Assembly: GCA_019510125.1 (NCBI GenBank)
Contig: JAEKKX010000012.1
Span: 1-64,000 of the forward strand
Source of the DNA: Lysobacterales bacterium
Lineage (GTDB): Bacteria; Pseudomonadota; Gammaproteobacteria; Xanthomonadales; Xanthomonadaceae
Direction of reading: 5' to 3'
Length of the DNA: 64,000 nt
Shown: one piece after another, positions 37,116-46,588 of the stretch
Position numbering within the stretch: the first letter of the stretch is position 1
Layout: each line of letters begins with the position of its first letter
Program-made: the position numbers and the translations under genes
The notes under the pieces: generated by a model
Databases searched by the model: none
What the model was told of the DNA's origin: nothing
The model's input: the letters and a program-made list of their open reading frames with translations, nothing else

Positions 37116-38168
37116 ATGGCGGAATACCTGTTGTTCGCGACCGAGCGATACGCGCTGCCGATCCTGCAGCCGCTGGCCGATGCGCTGCAGGCGGCGGGCC
37201 ACGGCGTGCACGCCTGGTTCGCCGATGGCGCCGCCGGTGCGCGCCTGCCGGACCCGGTCCGCATGATAAGCCTGCGCGAGGCGGTGGCGCTGCGGCCGCG
37301 GGCGGTGTTCAGTGCGGCGAACTGGGTGCCGACCTTCCTGGCCGGGCCGAAGGTGCAGCTCTTCCACGGCTTCAACGTCGAGAAGCGCGACGCCGCCCGC
37401 GGCCATTTCCGGGTGCGGGGCCTGTTCGACCTCTACTGCACGCAGGGCCCGGCGACCACCGCCCCGTTCCGCGCCCTCGCCGCGGAAGACCCGCATTTCG
37501 CGGTGGTCGAGACCGGCTGGCCCAAGCTCGACCCGCTGTTCCGCGACGACCACGGCGCCGCGGCCGCCCTGCGCGCGCCGGCGGCCGGCCGCCCGACGGT
37601 GCTGTTCGCCTCGACCTTCACCGAGCGCCTGAGCGCGGCCCCGCACCTGTTCGACGCGATCGCCGCCGAGGTCGCGCGCGGCGAGCGCTACTGGCTGCTG
37701 ACCCTGCATCCGAAGTGCGCGCCCGAGCTGTTCGACCGCTACCGCGGCCTCGCCGGCCCGAACGCCGCCTTCGTCGAGACCGAGCACCTGATGGCCGCGC
37801 AGCGCGCCGCCGACGTGCTGGTCGCCGACACCACGTCGGTGGTCTCGGAATTCGTGGTCCAGCACAAACCCGTGGTCACCCTGCGCAACCGCGCGCCGAA
37901 GCCGCACATGCTGGATTTCGACGACCCGGCGCGGCTGCCGGCGATGCTCGACCGCGCGTTCGCGCCGACGCCCGAACTGCGCGCGGCGATCGTCGCCTAC
38001 GCCGACGCCATCCATCCCTACCGCGACGGGCGCTCGTCTGAACGCGTGATCGCGGCGACCGAAGACCTGGTCGCGGGCCGCCTCGGCCGCCTGCGCGGCA
38101 AGCCGCTGGGCGGGCGCGTCCGCGCGCTGCAGATCCGGGCGAAGCTGGGGTATTGGGGGTTGGGCTGA
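37116..38168 (+). CDS. CDP-glycerol glycerophosphotransferase-like protein
   Basis: A 350-residue GT-B type protein of the TagB/TagF family. Start ATG 37116 (MAEYLLFATERYALPIL). Motifs: LFHGFNVEKRD, ETGWPKLDPLF, LLTLHPKCAPELFDRY and VADTTSVVSEFVVQHKPVVTLRN, which hold the conserved His and the DxTSVxSEF active-site region. In Gram-negative bacteria such proteins can add glycerol phosphate or sugars to lipopolysaccharide or capsule; the substrate here is unknown. It is divergent from the WaaE-like gene, and both are probably envelope glycan genes. Confidence 0.85.
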   Translation: MAEYLLFATERYALPILQPLADALQAAGHGVHAWFADGAAGARLPDPVRMISLREAVALRPRAVFSAANWVPTFLAGPKVQLFHGFNVEKRDAARGHFRVRGLFDLYCTQGPATTAPFRALAAEDPHFAVVETGWPKLDPLFRDDHGAAAALRAPAAGRPTVLFASTFTERLSAAPHLFDAIAAEVARGERYWLLTLHPKCAPELFDRYRGLAGPNAAFVETEHLMAAQRAADVLVADTTSVVSEFVVQHKPVVTLRNRAPKPHMLDFDDPARLPAMLDRAFAPTPELRAAIVAYADAIHPYRDGRSSERVIAATEDLVAGRLGRLRGKPLGGRVRALQIRAKLGYWGLG

Positions 38169-38180
38169 GGCCGCACTTTT

Positions 38181-38258
38181 TTTGTAGGAGCGACGTAAGT
38201 CGCGACGAAAACAGAAACGCTCTGTCGCAGGTGGTCGCGACTTACGTCGCTCCTACAA
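38181..38258. repeat. Inverted-repeat element (GGAGCGACGTAAGTCGCGAC type)
   Basis: Arms 38181-38206 and 38234-38258, perfect apart from the ends. It sits 13 bases after the rightward gene and 19 bases from the end of the leftward gene, in the convergent gap, so it can serve as a bidirectional transcript end. One base change per arm (G to A with its complement) keeps the pairing. Confidence 0.88.
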
Positions 38259-38276
38259 GAGAAGGGAACGGCGGCT

Positions 38277-39791
38277 TCACCAGCGCAGCGATTGTCGCGC
38301 GCGTTCGCGGCAGAGGCGATCGAACAGGACGCGGGCGTCGGCTTCGGGCAGGTAGCGCAACTGCAGCGGCTTCTCCATCGCGTTGCCGCCGGCGGTGTCC
38401 AGCAGCAGCCGGGCGGTGCCGAGCAGGCGATCCATCGGCGTCCGGCCCCAGCGGATCGCCTGCAGCTTGCCGATCTCAGCGAAGCGCCATTCCCGGGTCC
38501 ACCAGCCGCCGCGCACGGCGACGAGGCGATCGTCCACCGCGTAGCCGGCATGGCGGGCGTTCTGCCAGGCGATGTAGGCGATCCAGGGCACCCACAGCGC
38601 GACGAAGATCAGCCCCAGCTCGCCCAGCCGCCACCACGCGACGCCGCCGATCACGCCCGCCAGCAGCAGTTGCGGCAGGAACAGACGCCAGAACGTGAGC
38701 CTGTGCAGCGGCTGCCACTGCGCCGGCGGCCAGTGCATCTGCGGGGCGAGGTGGCGGATCAGCGCATCGCAGCGCTCGGGCGTGGCCACCGGGGCCAGCT
38801 CGCGCAGCGAACGCGGGTGGTGGTGGCGCGATCCGTTCTCCAGCACCGCGGTGCTGACCTCCAGCGTGCGCCGGCCGAACCAGCGGTGCAGCATGCCCTC
38901 GTGCAGCGCCCAGGCCTGGATGCGTCGGCGCGGGGTGCTGGTGCGCAGGCGGGTGAACAGGCCGCGCTCGAGGGTCAGCCGGCGGCCATGCTCCTCCAGC
39001 CGGAAGCCGGCGTAGTGCAGCAGCGCGATCCCGATCGAGAACACCCGCAGCACGACCACGAAGCCCAGCAGCAGCACCAGCGCCGCGCTGGCCTCGTGGC
39101 CGTGGCCGTAACCCTCGAAATAGCCTTCGAAGGCGCCGAACATCGCCCGCCCCCACTTCTCCAGCAGGTCCGACAGCAGGTCCGGGCTGAACTGGGCGAA
39201 CGCGGCGAACGCGCCGCCGACCACGATCATGCCGCGGTTGGAGATCAGGCCCAGGCGGACGATGTCGCCCAGCCCCAGCGCGTACAGCACCTCGCCGCGC
39301 GAGGCGGCGGGGTCGGCCTCGGCCACGGCCTCGCCCCGGCGGCGGCGGACCAGCGCCTCCAGCGCCATCGCGTCGGAGAGCTTCAGCACCCGCATCTCGG
39401 CCTCGGGCTTGATCCCGCCGGCCGACTCCAGCCGCACCTCGGCGACGCCGAAGATCCGGTGCAGCAGGGTCTGGTGCAGGGCCACGTTCTGGATCCGCGC
39501 GAACGGGATCTCGCGCAGGCTGCGTTCGAGCATGCCGCTGCGGATCTGCAGGCTGTCGCGGCCGATCCGGAAGCGGTAGGTGTAGTAGCGCCAGATCGAC
39601 AGCGTCGCCAGCACGCAGATCACCACCACCGACCACAGGTCGTTGCGGTCGCCGCGCCCGAAGAACAGCAGCACCAGGATCGGGAAGATGAACTGCTTGA
39701 GGTGCGCCAGCAGCACGAACAGCCACGACAGCGGATGCAGCCGCCGCTCGGGCGAGGCCACGGCGGCCTCGGCGAGATCAGGCGCGATCAT
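38277..39791 (-). CDS. PH-domain (YdbT-like) membrane protein
   Basis: A 504-residue inner-membrane protein with bacterial PH (bPH_2) domains. Membrane segments alternate with PH repeats: HPLSWLFVLLAHLKQFIFPILVLLFFG at the start (first part HPLSWLFVLLAH), TYRFRIGRDSLQIRSG with the first PH domain, and later ERGLFTRLRTSTPRRRIQAW and YAVDDRLVAVRGGWWTRE. Length and layout match YdbT. The start overlaps the upstream ydbS-like gene by 14 bases. Role is not established; YdbS/YdbT pairs affect envelope stability and stress resistance. Confidence 0.88.
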   Translation of the reverse strand: MIAPDLAEAAVASPERRLHPLSWLFVLLAHLKQFIFPILVLLFFGRGDRNDLWSVVVICVLATLSIWRYYTYRFRIGRDSLQIRSGMLERSLREIPFARIQNVALHQTLLHRIFGVAEVRLESAGGIKPEAEMRVLKLSDAMALEALVRRRRGEAVAEADPAASRGEVLYALGLGDIVRLGLISNRGMIVVGGAFAAFAQFSPDLLSDLLEKWGRAMFGAFEGYFEGYGHGHEASAALVLLLGFVVVLRVFSIGIALLHYAGFRLEEHGRRLTLERGLFTRLRTSTPRRRIQAWALHEGMLHRWFGRRTLEVSTAVLENGSRHHHPRSLRELAPVATPERCDALIRHLAPQMHWPPAQWQPLHRLTFWRLFLPQLLLAGVIGGVAWWRLGELGLIFVALWVPWIAYIAWQNARHAGYAVDDRLVAVRGGWWTREWRFAEIGKLQAIRWGRTPMDRLLGTARLLLDTAGGNAMEKPLQLRYLPEADARVLFDRLCRERARQSLRW

Positions 39792-40359
39792 CGTCGTCGC
39801 TCGCCTGGCGCTCGATCTCGCGGCTGAAATGCTCGCGCAGGCGCTCGGCGACGCCCTCGTCCAGGCCGGAGACGTGGACGCCGCCCAGGCGGGTGCCGGC
39901 GGTGTGCAGGACCAGCGAGGCCAGCCGCTGCAGGCGCTCCAGCGGCCCGCGCTTGATGTCCAGGTGCTGCACCCGGGAGGTCGGCACCTGGGTCTCCCAC
40001 AGCCACAGCCGGCCGCGGCGCACCGCGAAGCCGTCGCTGTCCAGTCGCCAGAACGTGTAGCGGTAGCGCCGGAACGCGATCCACAGCGCGCCGAGCAGCA
40101 CCACGCCCCAGCCGATCGCGATCGCGGTCGCGCGCTGGTCGTGGTGGTGGAAGAACAGCCGGCGCAGGAGCAGGTGGAGGATGCCGCCGGGGACCAGCGA
40201 GGTCACCAGCGAGGCGACCACGAACACCCCGAAGGCGCGCCGCGGCAGCCGCTGCCAGCCGGTCGGCCCCTCCCAGACCGGCGCCGGCGGCGCGCCGGCG
40301 GCCTCGGCGGCTGGGGCTTCGGGGGCTTCGGGTGCTGCGGGATGTTCCGACTCGGTCAT
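39778..40359 (-). CDS. PH-domain (YdbS-like) membrane protein
   Basis: A 193-residue membrane protein, partner of the following YdbT-like gene. Ala/Pro-rich N-terminus, two hydrophobic segments (FGVFVVASLVTSLVPGGIL and ATAIAIGWGVVLLGALWIAF) and one bPH_2 domain (YRYTFWRLDSDGFAVRRGRL, QVPTSRVQHLDIKRGPLERL). Its ATG overlaps the stop of the upstream acyltransferase gene (ATGA), so all three genes form one operon. Confidence 0.88.
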   Translation of the reverse strand: MTESEHPAAPEAPEAPAAEAAGAPPAPVWEGPTGWQRLPRRAFGVFVVASLVTSLVPGGILHLLLRRLFFHHHDQRATAIAIGWGVVLLGALWIAFRRYRYTFWRLDSDGFAVRRGRLWLWETQVPTSRVQHLDIKRGPLERLQRLASLVLHTAGTRLGGVHVSGLDEGVAERLREHFSREIERQASDDDDRA

Positions 40360-41273
40360 GCGCGGCCAACTTCCAGATCGCGATAGGGATTGCCGCCGCT
40401 GTCCGGCGGCTGCAGGGTGTAGCGCTTGTAGGTCCACTGGTACTGCGCCGGGTCGCGCGCGGCGACCCGTTCGACCGCCCGGTTCAGCGCCGCGGTGGCG
40501 ACCATCGTATCCGGCGAAGCGAGCGCCGGCGGCGCCGGCTCGAAGCGCAGCGCGAACGCGAGTTCGCCGATCCGCTCGCAGTAGGCGAACAGCACCGCCG
40601 CGCCGCTGCGCTCGGCCAGCCGCGGCAGCAGGGTCATGGTGTAGGCCGGGCGGCCGAAGAACGGCGCGAACTCGCCGTCGCCGCGCTTGGGCTGCTGGTC
40701 CGGCAGGATCCCGACCACGCCGCCGTCGCGCAGGCGCTTGAACAGTTGGCGGATGCCCGCGGCCTCGGCGCGGATCTGGGTCACCCGGCCACCGTCGTCG
40801 GCGCGGACGATGCGCAGGAAGGCCTCGCCCAGCGCGGAGTCCGGCGGCCGGTAGAGGATCGCCAGCGGCGTGTGCGCGGCCAGCCACTGGTTCAGCAGCT
40901 CCCAGTTGCCGTAGTGCGGGGCGGCGACGATCACGCCCTTGCCCGCCGCGATCGCCGCGTCGAACAGGTCCACGCCCTCGGTTTCGCGGATCAGGCGCAG
41001 GTTGTCGGCGTGCGGACGGGTCCACAGCCGCAGCGTCTCCAGCGCCTGGCGGGCGGTGGTGCGCAGGATCGCGCGCTGCAGCCGCGTGCGCTCCTCCGCG
41101 GGCATGTCCGGACGGGCGAGCTGCAGGTTGCGCAGGGCGACGACGCTCTCGCGCGCGCCGAGTCGCCGCCACAGCGCGGCGACGCCGTCGGCCAGGCCGC
41201 GCAGCAGCGGCCACGGCAGGCGGCCGAGCACGAAGGCGGTGAGGTACAGGCAGCGGGCGAGGAAGGCGTTCAT
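40356..41273 (-). CDS. Lysophospholipid/lipid A acyltransferase (LpxL/HtrB family)
   Basis: A 305-residue membrane-associated acyltransferase adding a secondary acyl chain to lipid A. Start ATG 41273 ([20 protein letters not shown], a membrane anchor). The catalytic HX4E motif is [10 protein letters not shown]; other family marks are [18 protein letters not shown] and [20 protein letters not shown]. Which acyl step it performs cannot be told. First gene of the PH-domain operon; dtd is divergent, 70 bases away. Confidence 0.92.
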   Translation of the reverse strand: MNAFLARCLYLTAFVLGRLPWPLLRGLADGVAALWRRLGARESVVALRNLQLARPDMPAEERTRLQRAILRTTARQALETLRLWTRPHADNLRLIRETEGVDLFDAAIAAGKGVIVAAPHYGNWELLNQWLAAHTPLAILYRPPDSALGEAFLRIVRADDGGRVTQIRAEAAGIRQLFKRLRDGGVVGILPDQQPKRGDGEFAPFFGRPAYTMTLLPRLAERSGAAVLFAYCERIGELAFALRFEPAPPALASPDTMVATAALNRAVERVAARDPAQYQWTYKRYTLQPPDSGGNPYRDLEVGRA

Positions 41274-41343
41274 CCCCCCGAAGTCTACTTGCACCGCCCG
41301 CGCGTTCCCGGCGATGCTCGCCCGCCCTGCCATCGAGGCCGCC

Positions 41344-41784
41344 ATGCTCGCCCTCATCCAGCGCGTGACCGAGGCCCGGGTGACCGTGGCCGGCGAGACC
41401 GTCGGCGCGATCGGCCCCGGGTTGCTGGCGCTGGTCGGGATCGAACCGGGCGACGGTCCGGCCCAGGTCGGCAAGCTCGGCGAGCGGCTGCTGCGCTACC
41501 GGGTGTTCTCCGACGCCGCCGGGCGGATGAACCTGTCGCTGTCGGACACCGGCGGCGGCCTGCTGCTGGTCAGCCAGTTCACCCTCGCCGCCGATACCCG
41601 GTCCGGGCTGCGCCCGAGCTTCAGCAGCGCGGCCGCACCGGCGGAAGCCCAGCGCATCTTCGACGATCTTGTGGCTTACTGCCGCGAAAATCACCATAAC
41701 GAGGTCGAAACGGGGCGGTTCGGCGCCGAGATGCAGGTCGCCCTCGTCAACGACGGGCCGGTCACCTTCCTGCTCCGCGCCTGA
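41344..41784 (+). CDS. dtd: D-aminoacyl-tRNA deacylase
   Basis: A 146-residue editing enzyme that frees D-amino acids (and Gly from tRNA-Ala). Start ATG 41344 ([15 protein letters not shown]). The family motifs are present: [12 protein letters not shown] (active-site SQFTL) and the GLRPSF loop (cross-subunit Gly-Pro replaced by the usual NxGP region NDGPVTFLL). Length normal. It stands alone between the lipid A acyltransferase and rpoD. Confidence 0.95.
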   Translation: MLALIQRVTEARVTVAGETVGAIGPGLLALVGIEPGDGPAQVGKLGERLLRYRVFSDAAGRMNLSLSDTGGGLLLVSQFTLAADTRSGLRPSFSSAAAPAEAQRIFDDLVAYCRENHHNEVETGRFGAEMQVALVNDGPVTFLLRA

Positions 41785-41964
41785 ATCCCGGCCGGGCGTG
41801 GCCTGAATGGCCGCGCGCCCGGTCCGCCCGCGGCTTGAATGCCCGCCCCAGGCGCACCACATCGCCCGCCAGACGCCTCCTTCCATTGCGGCGGCGTCCC
41901 GCGCGACCCAGGGGCCGCGCCCCGTCCGAAAGCCGTCGGACACCCGGTCCAGCCCGGAGCCGGT

Positions 41965-41970
41965 TATAAT
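41965..41970 (+). promoter_or_regulatory. Candidate -10 box before rpoD
   Basis: A perfect TATAAT (in CCGGTTATAATTACGGG) 32 bases before ATG 42002, striking in such GC-rich DNA. No good TTGACA lies 16-18 bases upstream, so the -35 contribution is weak or absent. Transcription would begin near 41978, leaving a leader of about 25 bases. Confidence 0.5.
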
Positions 41971-42001
41971 TACGGGTTCACTTTCCAACGGTGGCGTCCC
42001 C

Positions 42002-43870
<1,869 letters not shown>

Positions 43871-43891
43871 CGCGCCGCCCCGCTCCGACGA

Positions 43892-43917
43892 AAAGCCCGC
43901 CGCAAGGCGGGCTTTTT
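43892..43917 (+). terminator. Rho-independent terminator after rpoD
   Basis: Ten-base-pair stem (arms 43892-43901 and 43906-43915, GCAA tetraloop) followed by a T run at 43913-43917, 21 bases after the rpoD stop. It separates rpoD from the tRNA gene. Confidence 0.93.
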
Positions 43918-43935
43918 CGTAGAATGCGGCGACGC

Positions 43936-44011
<76 letters not shown>

Positions 44012-44128
44012 ACGCTTCCGGCGCAACGCCGCCGTGTGCCGGCCCATCGCATCGCGCTTCCGATGCCGCCGTCTCCGGCGCGGCCCGAATCGCGGCAGGC
44101 CTTTCTTTCTGGTGCGCGTCCCGCGCCG

Positions 44129-44560
44129 CTACGGCGGCGGGCGGGCGCGGCGGGCGCGTTGCGGGCGGGCGGACAGGGTTTCGGTCAGCGTCATCACCGC
44201 GGCGCGGTCGAAATCGTCGAGCGCGCGGAACGCTTCGATCATGCGTTCTTCCTCGTCGTTGTGCGCGAAGTGGCGATGGCACACCGCCGGCACGTCGTCG
44301 CCTCCGTCGGTGGCGGTCGGGTGCGCGGCGGAACGCGGCCCGTGTCCTGTAGCCAGCCATTCGAAGGTGCAGCCCAGCGTCGTGGCCAGGCGCGCGAAGC
44401 TGGCGGTCGAAGGCGCCGATCCCGAGGCGCTTTCCCATTGCGCGACGGCGCTCCTGCTGAGCGCCAGCGCGGCGGCCAGCTCGGACTGCGTGAGCCGTGC
44501 GGCCTGCCGCGCGCTGCGGATGCGCAGCGCGATCCGTTTCTGCAGTGATCCATGTGCCAT
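44129..44560 (-). CDS. XRE-family transcriptional regulator
   Basis: A 143-residue DNA-binding protein. HTH_3 domain at residues 6-65 (RIRSARQAARLTQSELAAAL, then LSRSAVAQWESASGSAPS), followed by ATTLGCTFEWLATGHGP. The C-terminal half is short and acidic then basic, with no effector domain I can name. It is divergent from the P450/precursor peptide operon across a 355-base region and is the best candidate for its regulator and its own repressor; this is inference from position. Confidence 0.88.
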   Translation of the reverse strand: MAHGSLQKRIALRIRSARQAARLTQSELAAALALSRSAVAQWESASGSAPSTASFARLATTLGCTFEWLATGHGPRSAAHPTATDGGDDVPAVCHRHFAHNDEEERMIEAFRALDDFDRAAVMTLTETLSARPQRARRARPPP

Positions 44561-44915
44561 GTGTCACCCACTCTGTCATGTCGAGGATTGCTGACGACTT
44601 GTTGTCTCCTTTTGCTGACGGCATCGGCACCGCCCTGCGTGTTCGGCCGCCGCCGCCGCCTGCGTCAGCGGAACTATCGTGGCGCACGCCACCCCAACGC
44701 CGGCCGTTGGGTATGGTGGGTCCGCAGTCGACGCGAGGCTCGGCGCGACCGGTCGGAGGTCTCGATCGGACCAGCGCAGCCGACGCCGCACCGGAAAGGT
44801 CGACCGCCGCCACCGGCGATGTGCAGGACGCACCGAAGCGCCCCGCACGCGCCCCGGAACGAGGCGCGGACCGCGCGATCACGCGGCGCCTGCGCGACCA
44901 GGGAAGGACGCGACG
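44561..44915. promoter_or_regulatory. Control region between the XRE regulator and the P450 operon
   Basis: A 355-base divergent gap. Two exact direct repeats TTGCTGACG (44588-44596 and 44612-44620) lie 24 bases apart, and TGTCA occurs twice near the regulator start (TGTCACCCACTCTGTCA, about 44564-44580). These are candidate operators. No clear -10/-35 pair stands out; the right half is GC-rich and featureless, apart from GGGAAGGA before ATG 44916. Confidence 0.45.
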
Positions 44916-46199
44916 ATGCTCGAGGACGACATCTCTGACCGCTTCACCCAGGACCCGCTGCGCTTCCTGGAGGCGCATTTCCCGCACGACGGCGGGGTCG
45001 TGCGCATCGGCGCCGCGGAGTACGCGCTGGGCGATCCGATCGCCGCGCGCGACGTGCTGCGCAACGCCGACGGGCGCTACCGCGAGCATTCGGACTTCTT
45101 CCACAGCCGTCACGGCGACTTCGGGCCGCGGGCCGCGCAACTGAAGATCCGCCGCGACGCGCGCACGCTGGTGCGCGACCTGCTGCAGCGCCAGGATCCG
45201 CAGGCGTTGCGCGCGCTGGTCGACCAGCGCCTGGCGGAGGTCAGCGAGTGGCCGGACGCGGGCAACCGGCTGGTCTACGGCTATCTGTCACCGCTGCTGC
45301 TCGCGCCCGACAGTCCGCCGAAACTGCGCGCGCTGCTCGACCGCATCGTCGAGCGCGCGGTGCTTGCGAACGCGCGCGCGCGGCAGCCGCGATGGCGGCG
45401 CATGCTGCTGCAGTTCCAGACGACGTTCCAGTTGTCCAGCGCGATCGAAGCGCGCCAGCGAGCGCATCGTCCGCAGCCGCAGGACCTGCTCGACGTCGTC
45501 GCCGGCGCCGCCGAACCCGGCCAGCGACTCGACGAACTGTCTGAAATCTATCTTTCCTTCCTGTTCGCCGTCGCCGGCTCGGTGGGCTTCGTGCTGGCCT
45601 GGTCGCTCTACCTCGCCGGCACGCATCCGCGCCGCGACGTGCCGGCGGACTGGGTGGTGCGCGAAGCGCTGCGCCTGTGGCCGGTGGCCTGGCAACTGGG
45701 CCGGCGCCCGACGGCGGCGCACGCGGTCGCCGGCACCGACGTGACCACGACCGACGAAGTCGTGGTGTGCCCGTACCTGGTGCATCGGCATCCGGACTAC
45801 TGGGCCGACCCCGGCGCGTTCCGGCCCGAACGCTGGGCGGCGCCGGAGGCCTGGCAGAACCCGGCGTTCATTCCGTTCGGGCACGGCCCGCACCGCTGCG
45901 TCGCGGCCGACCTGTCGCAGGCGCTGGTCGCGGCGCTCTACACCGCGATCGAGGCCGACCATGCGCTCGTGGTCACGCCGCATGACACGCGGCCGACGAT
46001 CGCAGCGGCGATGGCGCCGCCGCCGTTCCGGCTGTCCCGTCGCCCGCGGACGCCGGCGACGGCCGTGCGCGAAGAAGGATGCCCGGCGGCCGGAGCCCGG
46101 CCGTCGGCGGCAACACCGGGACGACGCGATGCACGTCGCGCCGTCCCGATGACGATGCGGAGCGATCCGCGACTTCAACCACAAGGAGAAACGACATGA
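44916..46199 (+). CDS. Cytochrome P450, probable RiPP-modifying enzyme (first)
   Basis: A 427-residue haem-thiolate oxygenase. ATG 44916 follows GGGAAGGA by several bases. The I-helix region is poorly conserved; the K-helix ExxR is EALRLWPV, and the haem-binding loop is FIPFGHGPHRCVAADL with Cys near residue 328. The residue two after the Cys is Ala instead of the usual Gly. The last 50 residues are Arg/Pro-rich beyond the usual P450 end and run to an ATGA overlap with the first small peptide gene, so translation of enzyme and peptide are coupled. P450s in biarylitide, cittilin and atropopeptide pathways cross-link aromatic residues in small peptides; the same is inferred here. No ferredoxin gene is near. 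Confidence 0.88.
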   Translation: MLEDDISDRFTQDPLRFLEAHFPHDGGVVRIGAAEYALGDPIAARDVLRNADGRYREHSDFFHSRHGDFGPRAAQLKIRRDARTLVRDLLQRQDPQALRALVDQRLAEVSEWPDAGNRLVYGYLSPLLLAPDSPPKLRALLDRIVERAVLANARARQPRWRRMLLQFQTTFQLSSAIEARQRAHRPQPQDLLDVVAGAAEPGQRLDELSEIYLSFLFAVAGSVGFVLAWSLYLAGTHPRRDVPADWVVREALRLWPVAWQLGRRPTAAHAVAGTDVTTTDEVVVCPYLVHRHPDYWADPGAFRPERWAAPEAWQNPAFIPFGHGPHRCVAADLSQALVAALYTAIEADHALVVTPHDTRPTIAAAMAPPPFRLSRRPRTPATAVREEGCPAAGARPSAATPGRRDARRAVPMTMRSDPRLQPQGETT

Positions 46200-46291
46200 A
46201 GAAGACGATCTGCGCAATGAAGGCCGCCTTCGGCGTCCGCGGCGTCGCCGGCAGCATCGGCTGGCGCTGGGTGCATTACCACACCATCTGA
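46196..46291 (+). CDS. Putative RiPP precursor peptide 1 (31 residues)
   Basis: A 31-residue peptide gene, too small for usual gene finders. AAGGAG at 46183-46188 lies seven bases before ATG 46196, and the ATG overlaps the P450 stop. Residues 1-16 (MKKTICAMKAAFGVRG) match peptide 2 at all positions but 12 and look like a short leader. Residues 17-22 (VAGSIG) differ completely, and residues 23-31 (WRWVHYHTI) share the pattern WRWVxYHxI with peptide 2. The aromatic cluster W23, W25, Y28 and H29 would be the target of the flanking P450s. A 12-base-pair hairpin follows. The peptide has no counterpart I know. Confidence 0.85.
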   Translation: MKKTICAMKAAFGVRGVAGSIGWRWVHYHTI

Positions 46292-46301
46292 CCGCTCCCG
46301 G

Positions 46302-46329
46302 CCGGACGACGGCGCCCGCCGTCGTCCGG
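46302..46329 (+). terminator. Hairpin after precursor peptide gene 1
   Basis: Perfect 12-base-pair stem (arms 46302-46313 and 46318-46329, GCCC loop) 11 bases after the peptide stop, without a T run. It may stabilise the peptide mRNA or attenuate downstream transcription. Confidence 0.7.
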
Positions 46330-46422
46330 CAATCCCGTCCGCGGGTGCGGCGGCGTTCCCGCCCGCACCCCGGCACTCGCGGCAAGCGCCGCGATTCCTG
46401 TCCATCACTCAAGGAGAACGAC

Positions 46423-46518
46423 ATGAAGAAGACCATTTGCGCGATGAAGGCCGCCCTCGGCGTCCGCGGCTTCGGTCGCTGCGACATGTGGCGCTGGGTG
46501 CTGTACCACAACATCTGA
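46423..46518 (+). CDS. Putative RiPP precursor peptide 2 (31 residues)
   Basis: Second 31-residue gene, a tandem duplicate 227 bases downstream of the first. AAGGAG at 46411-46416 lies six bases before ATG 46423. The leader is MKKTICAMKAALGVRG; the variable part is FGRCDM (residues 17-22), which includes a Cys absent from peptide 1; the aromatic end is WRWVLYHNI. The two genes share the ribosome site and the first fifty bases at DNA level. Sequence conservation concentrated in leader and aromatic tail, with a diverged middle, is what a modified-peptide family would show. A 14-base-pair hairpin follows. Confidence 0.85.
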   Translation: MKKTICAMKAALGVRGFGRCDMWRWVLYHNI

Positions 46519-46524
46519 TCCACC

Positions 46525-46559
46525 CGCGCCGGGGGAGGATGCGCACCTCCCCCGGCGCG
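46525..46559 (+). terminator. Strong hairpin between precursor 2 and the second P450 gene
   Basis: Perfect 14-base-pair stem (arms 46525-46538 and 46546-46559, seven-base loop) followed by TTT at 46560-46562, starting six bases after the stop. It looks like a partial terminator that would leave the peptide transcripts more abundant than those of the downstream enzymes. Confidence 0.75.
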
Positions 46560-46588
46560 TTTCGATCCTCTGCGCGGGAGAACCGGCG

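Noticed and set aside
35688-38015. Minus-strand open frame of 775 codons through the repeats and the GT2 gene
   Set aside because: It is a different frame from the real GT2 gene and runs through repeats; no domain is visible.
46079-46291. A longer, 70-residue version of precursor peptide 1
   Set aside because: The extension overlaps the P450 gene in another frame and is low-complexity. A strong ribosome site sits before ATG 46196, and peptide 2 begins at the same residue.
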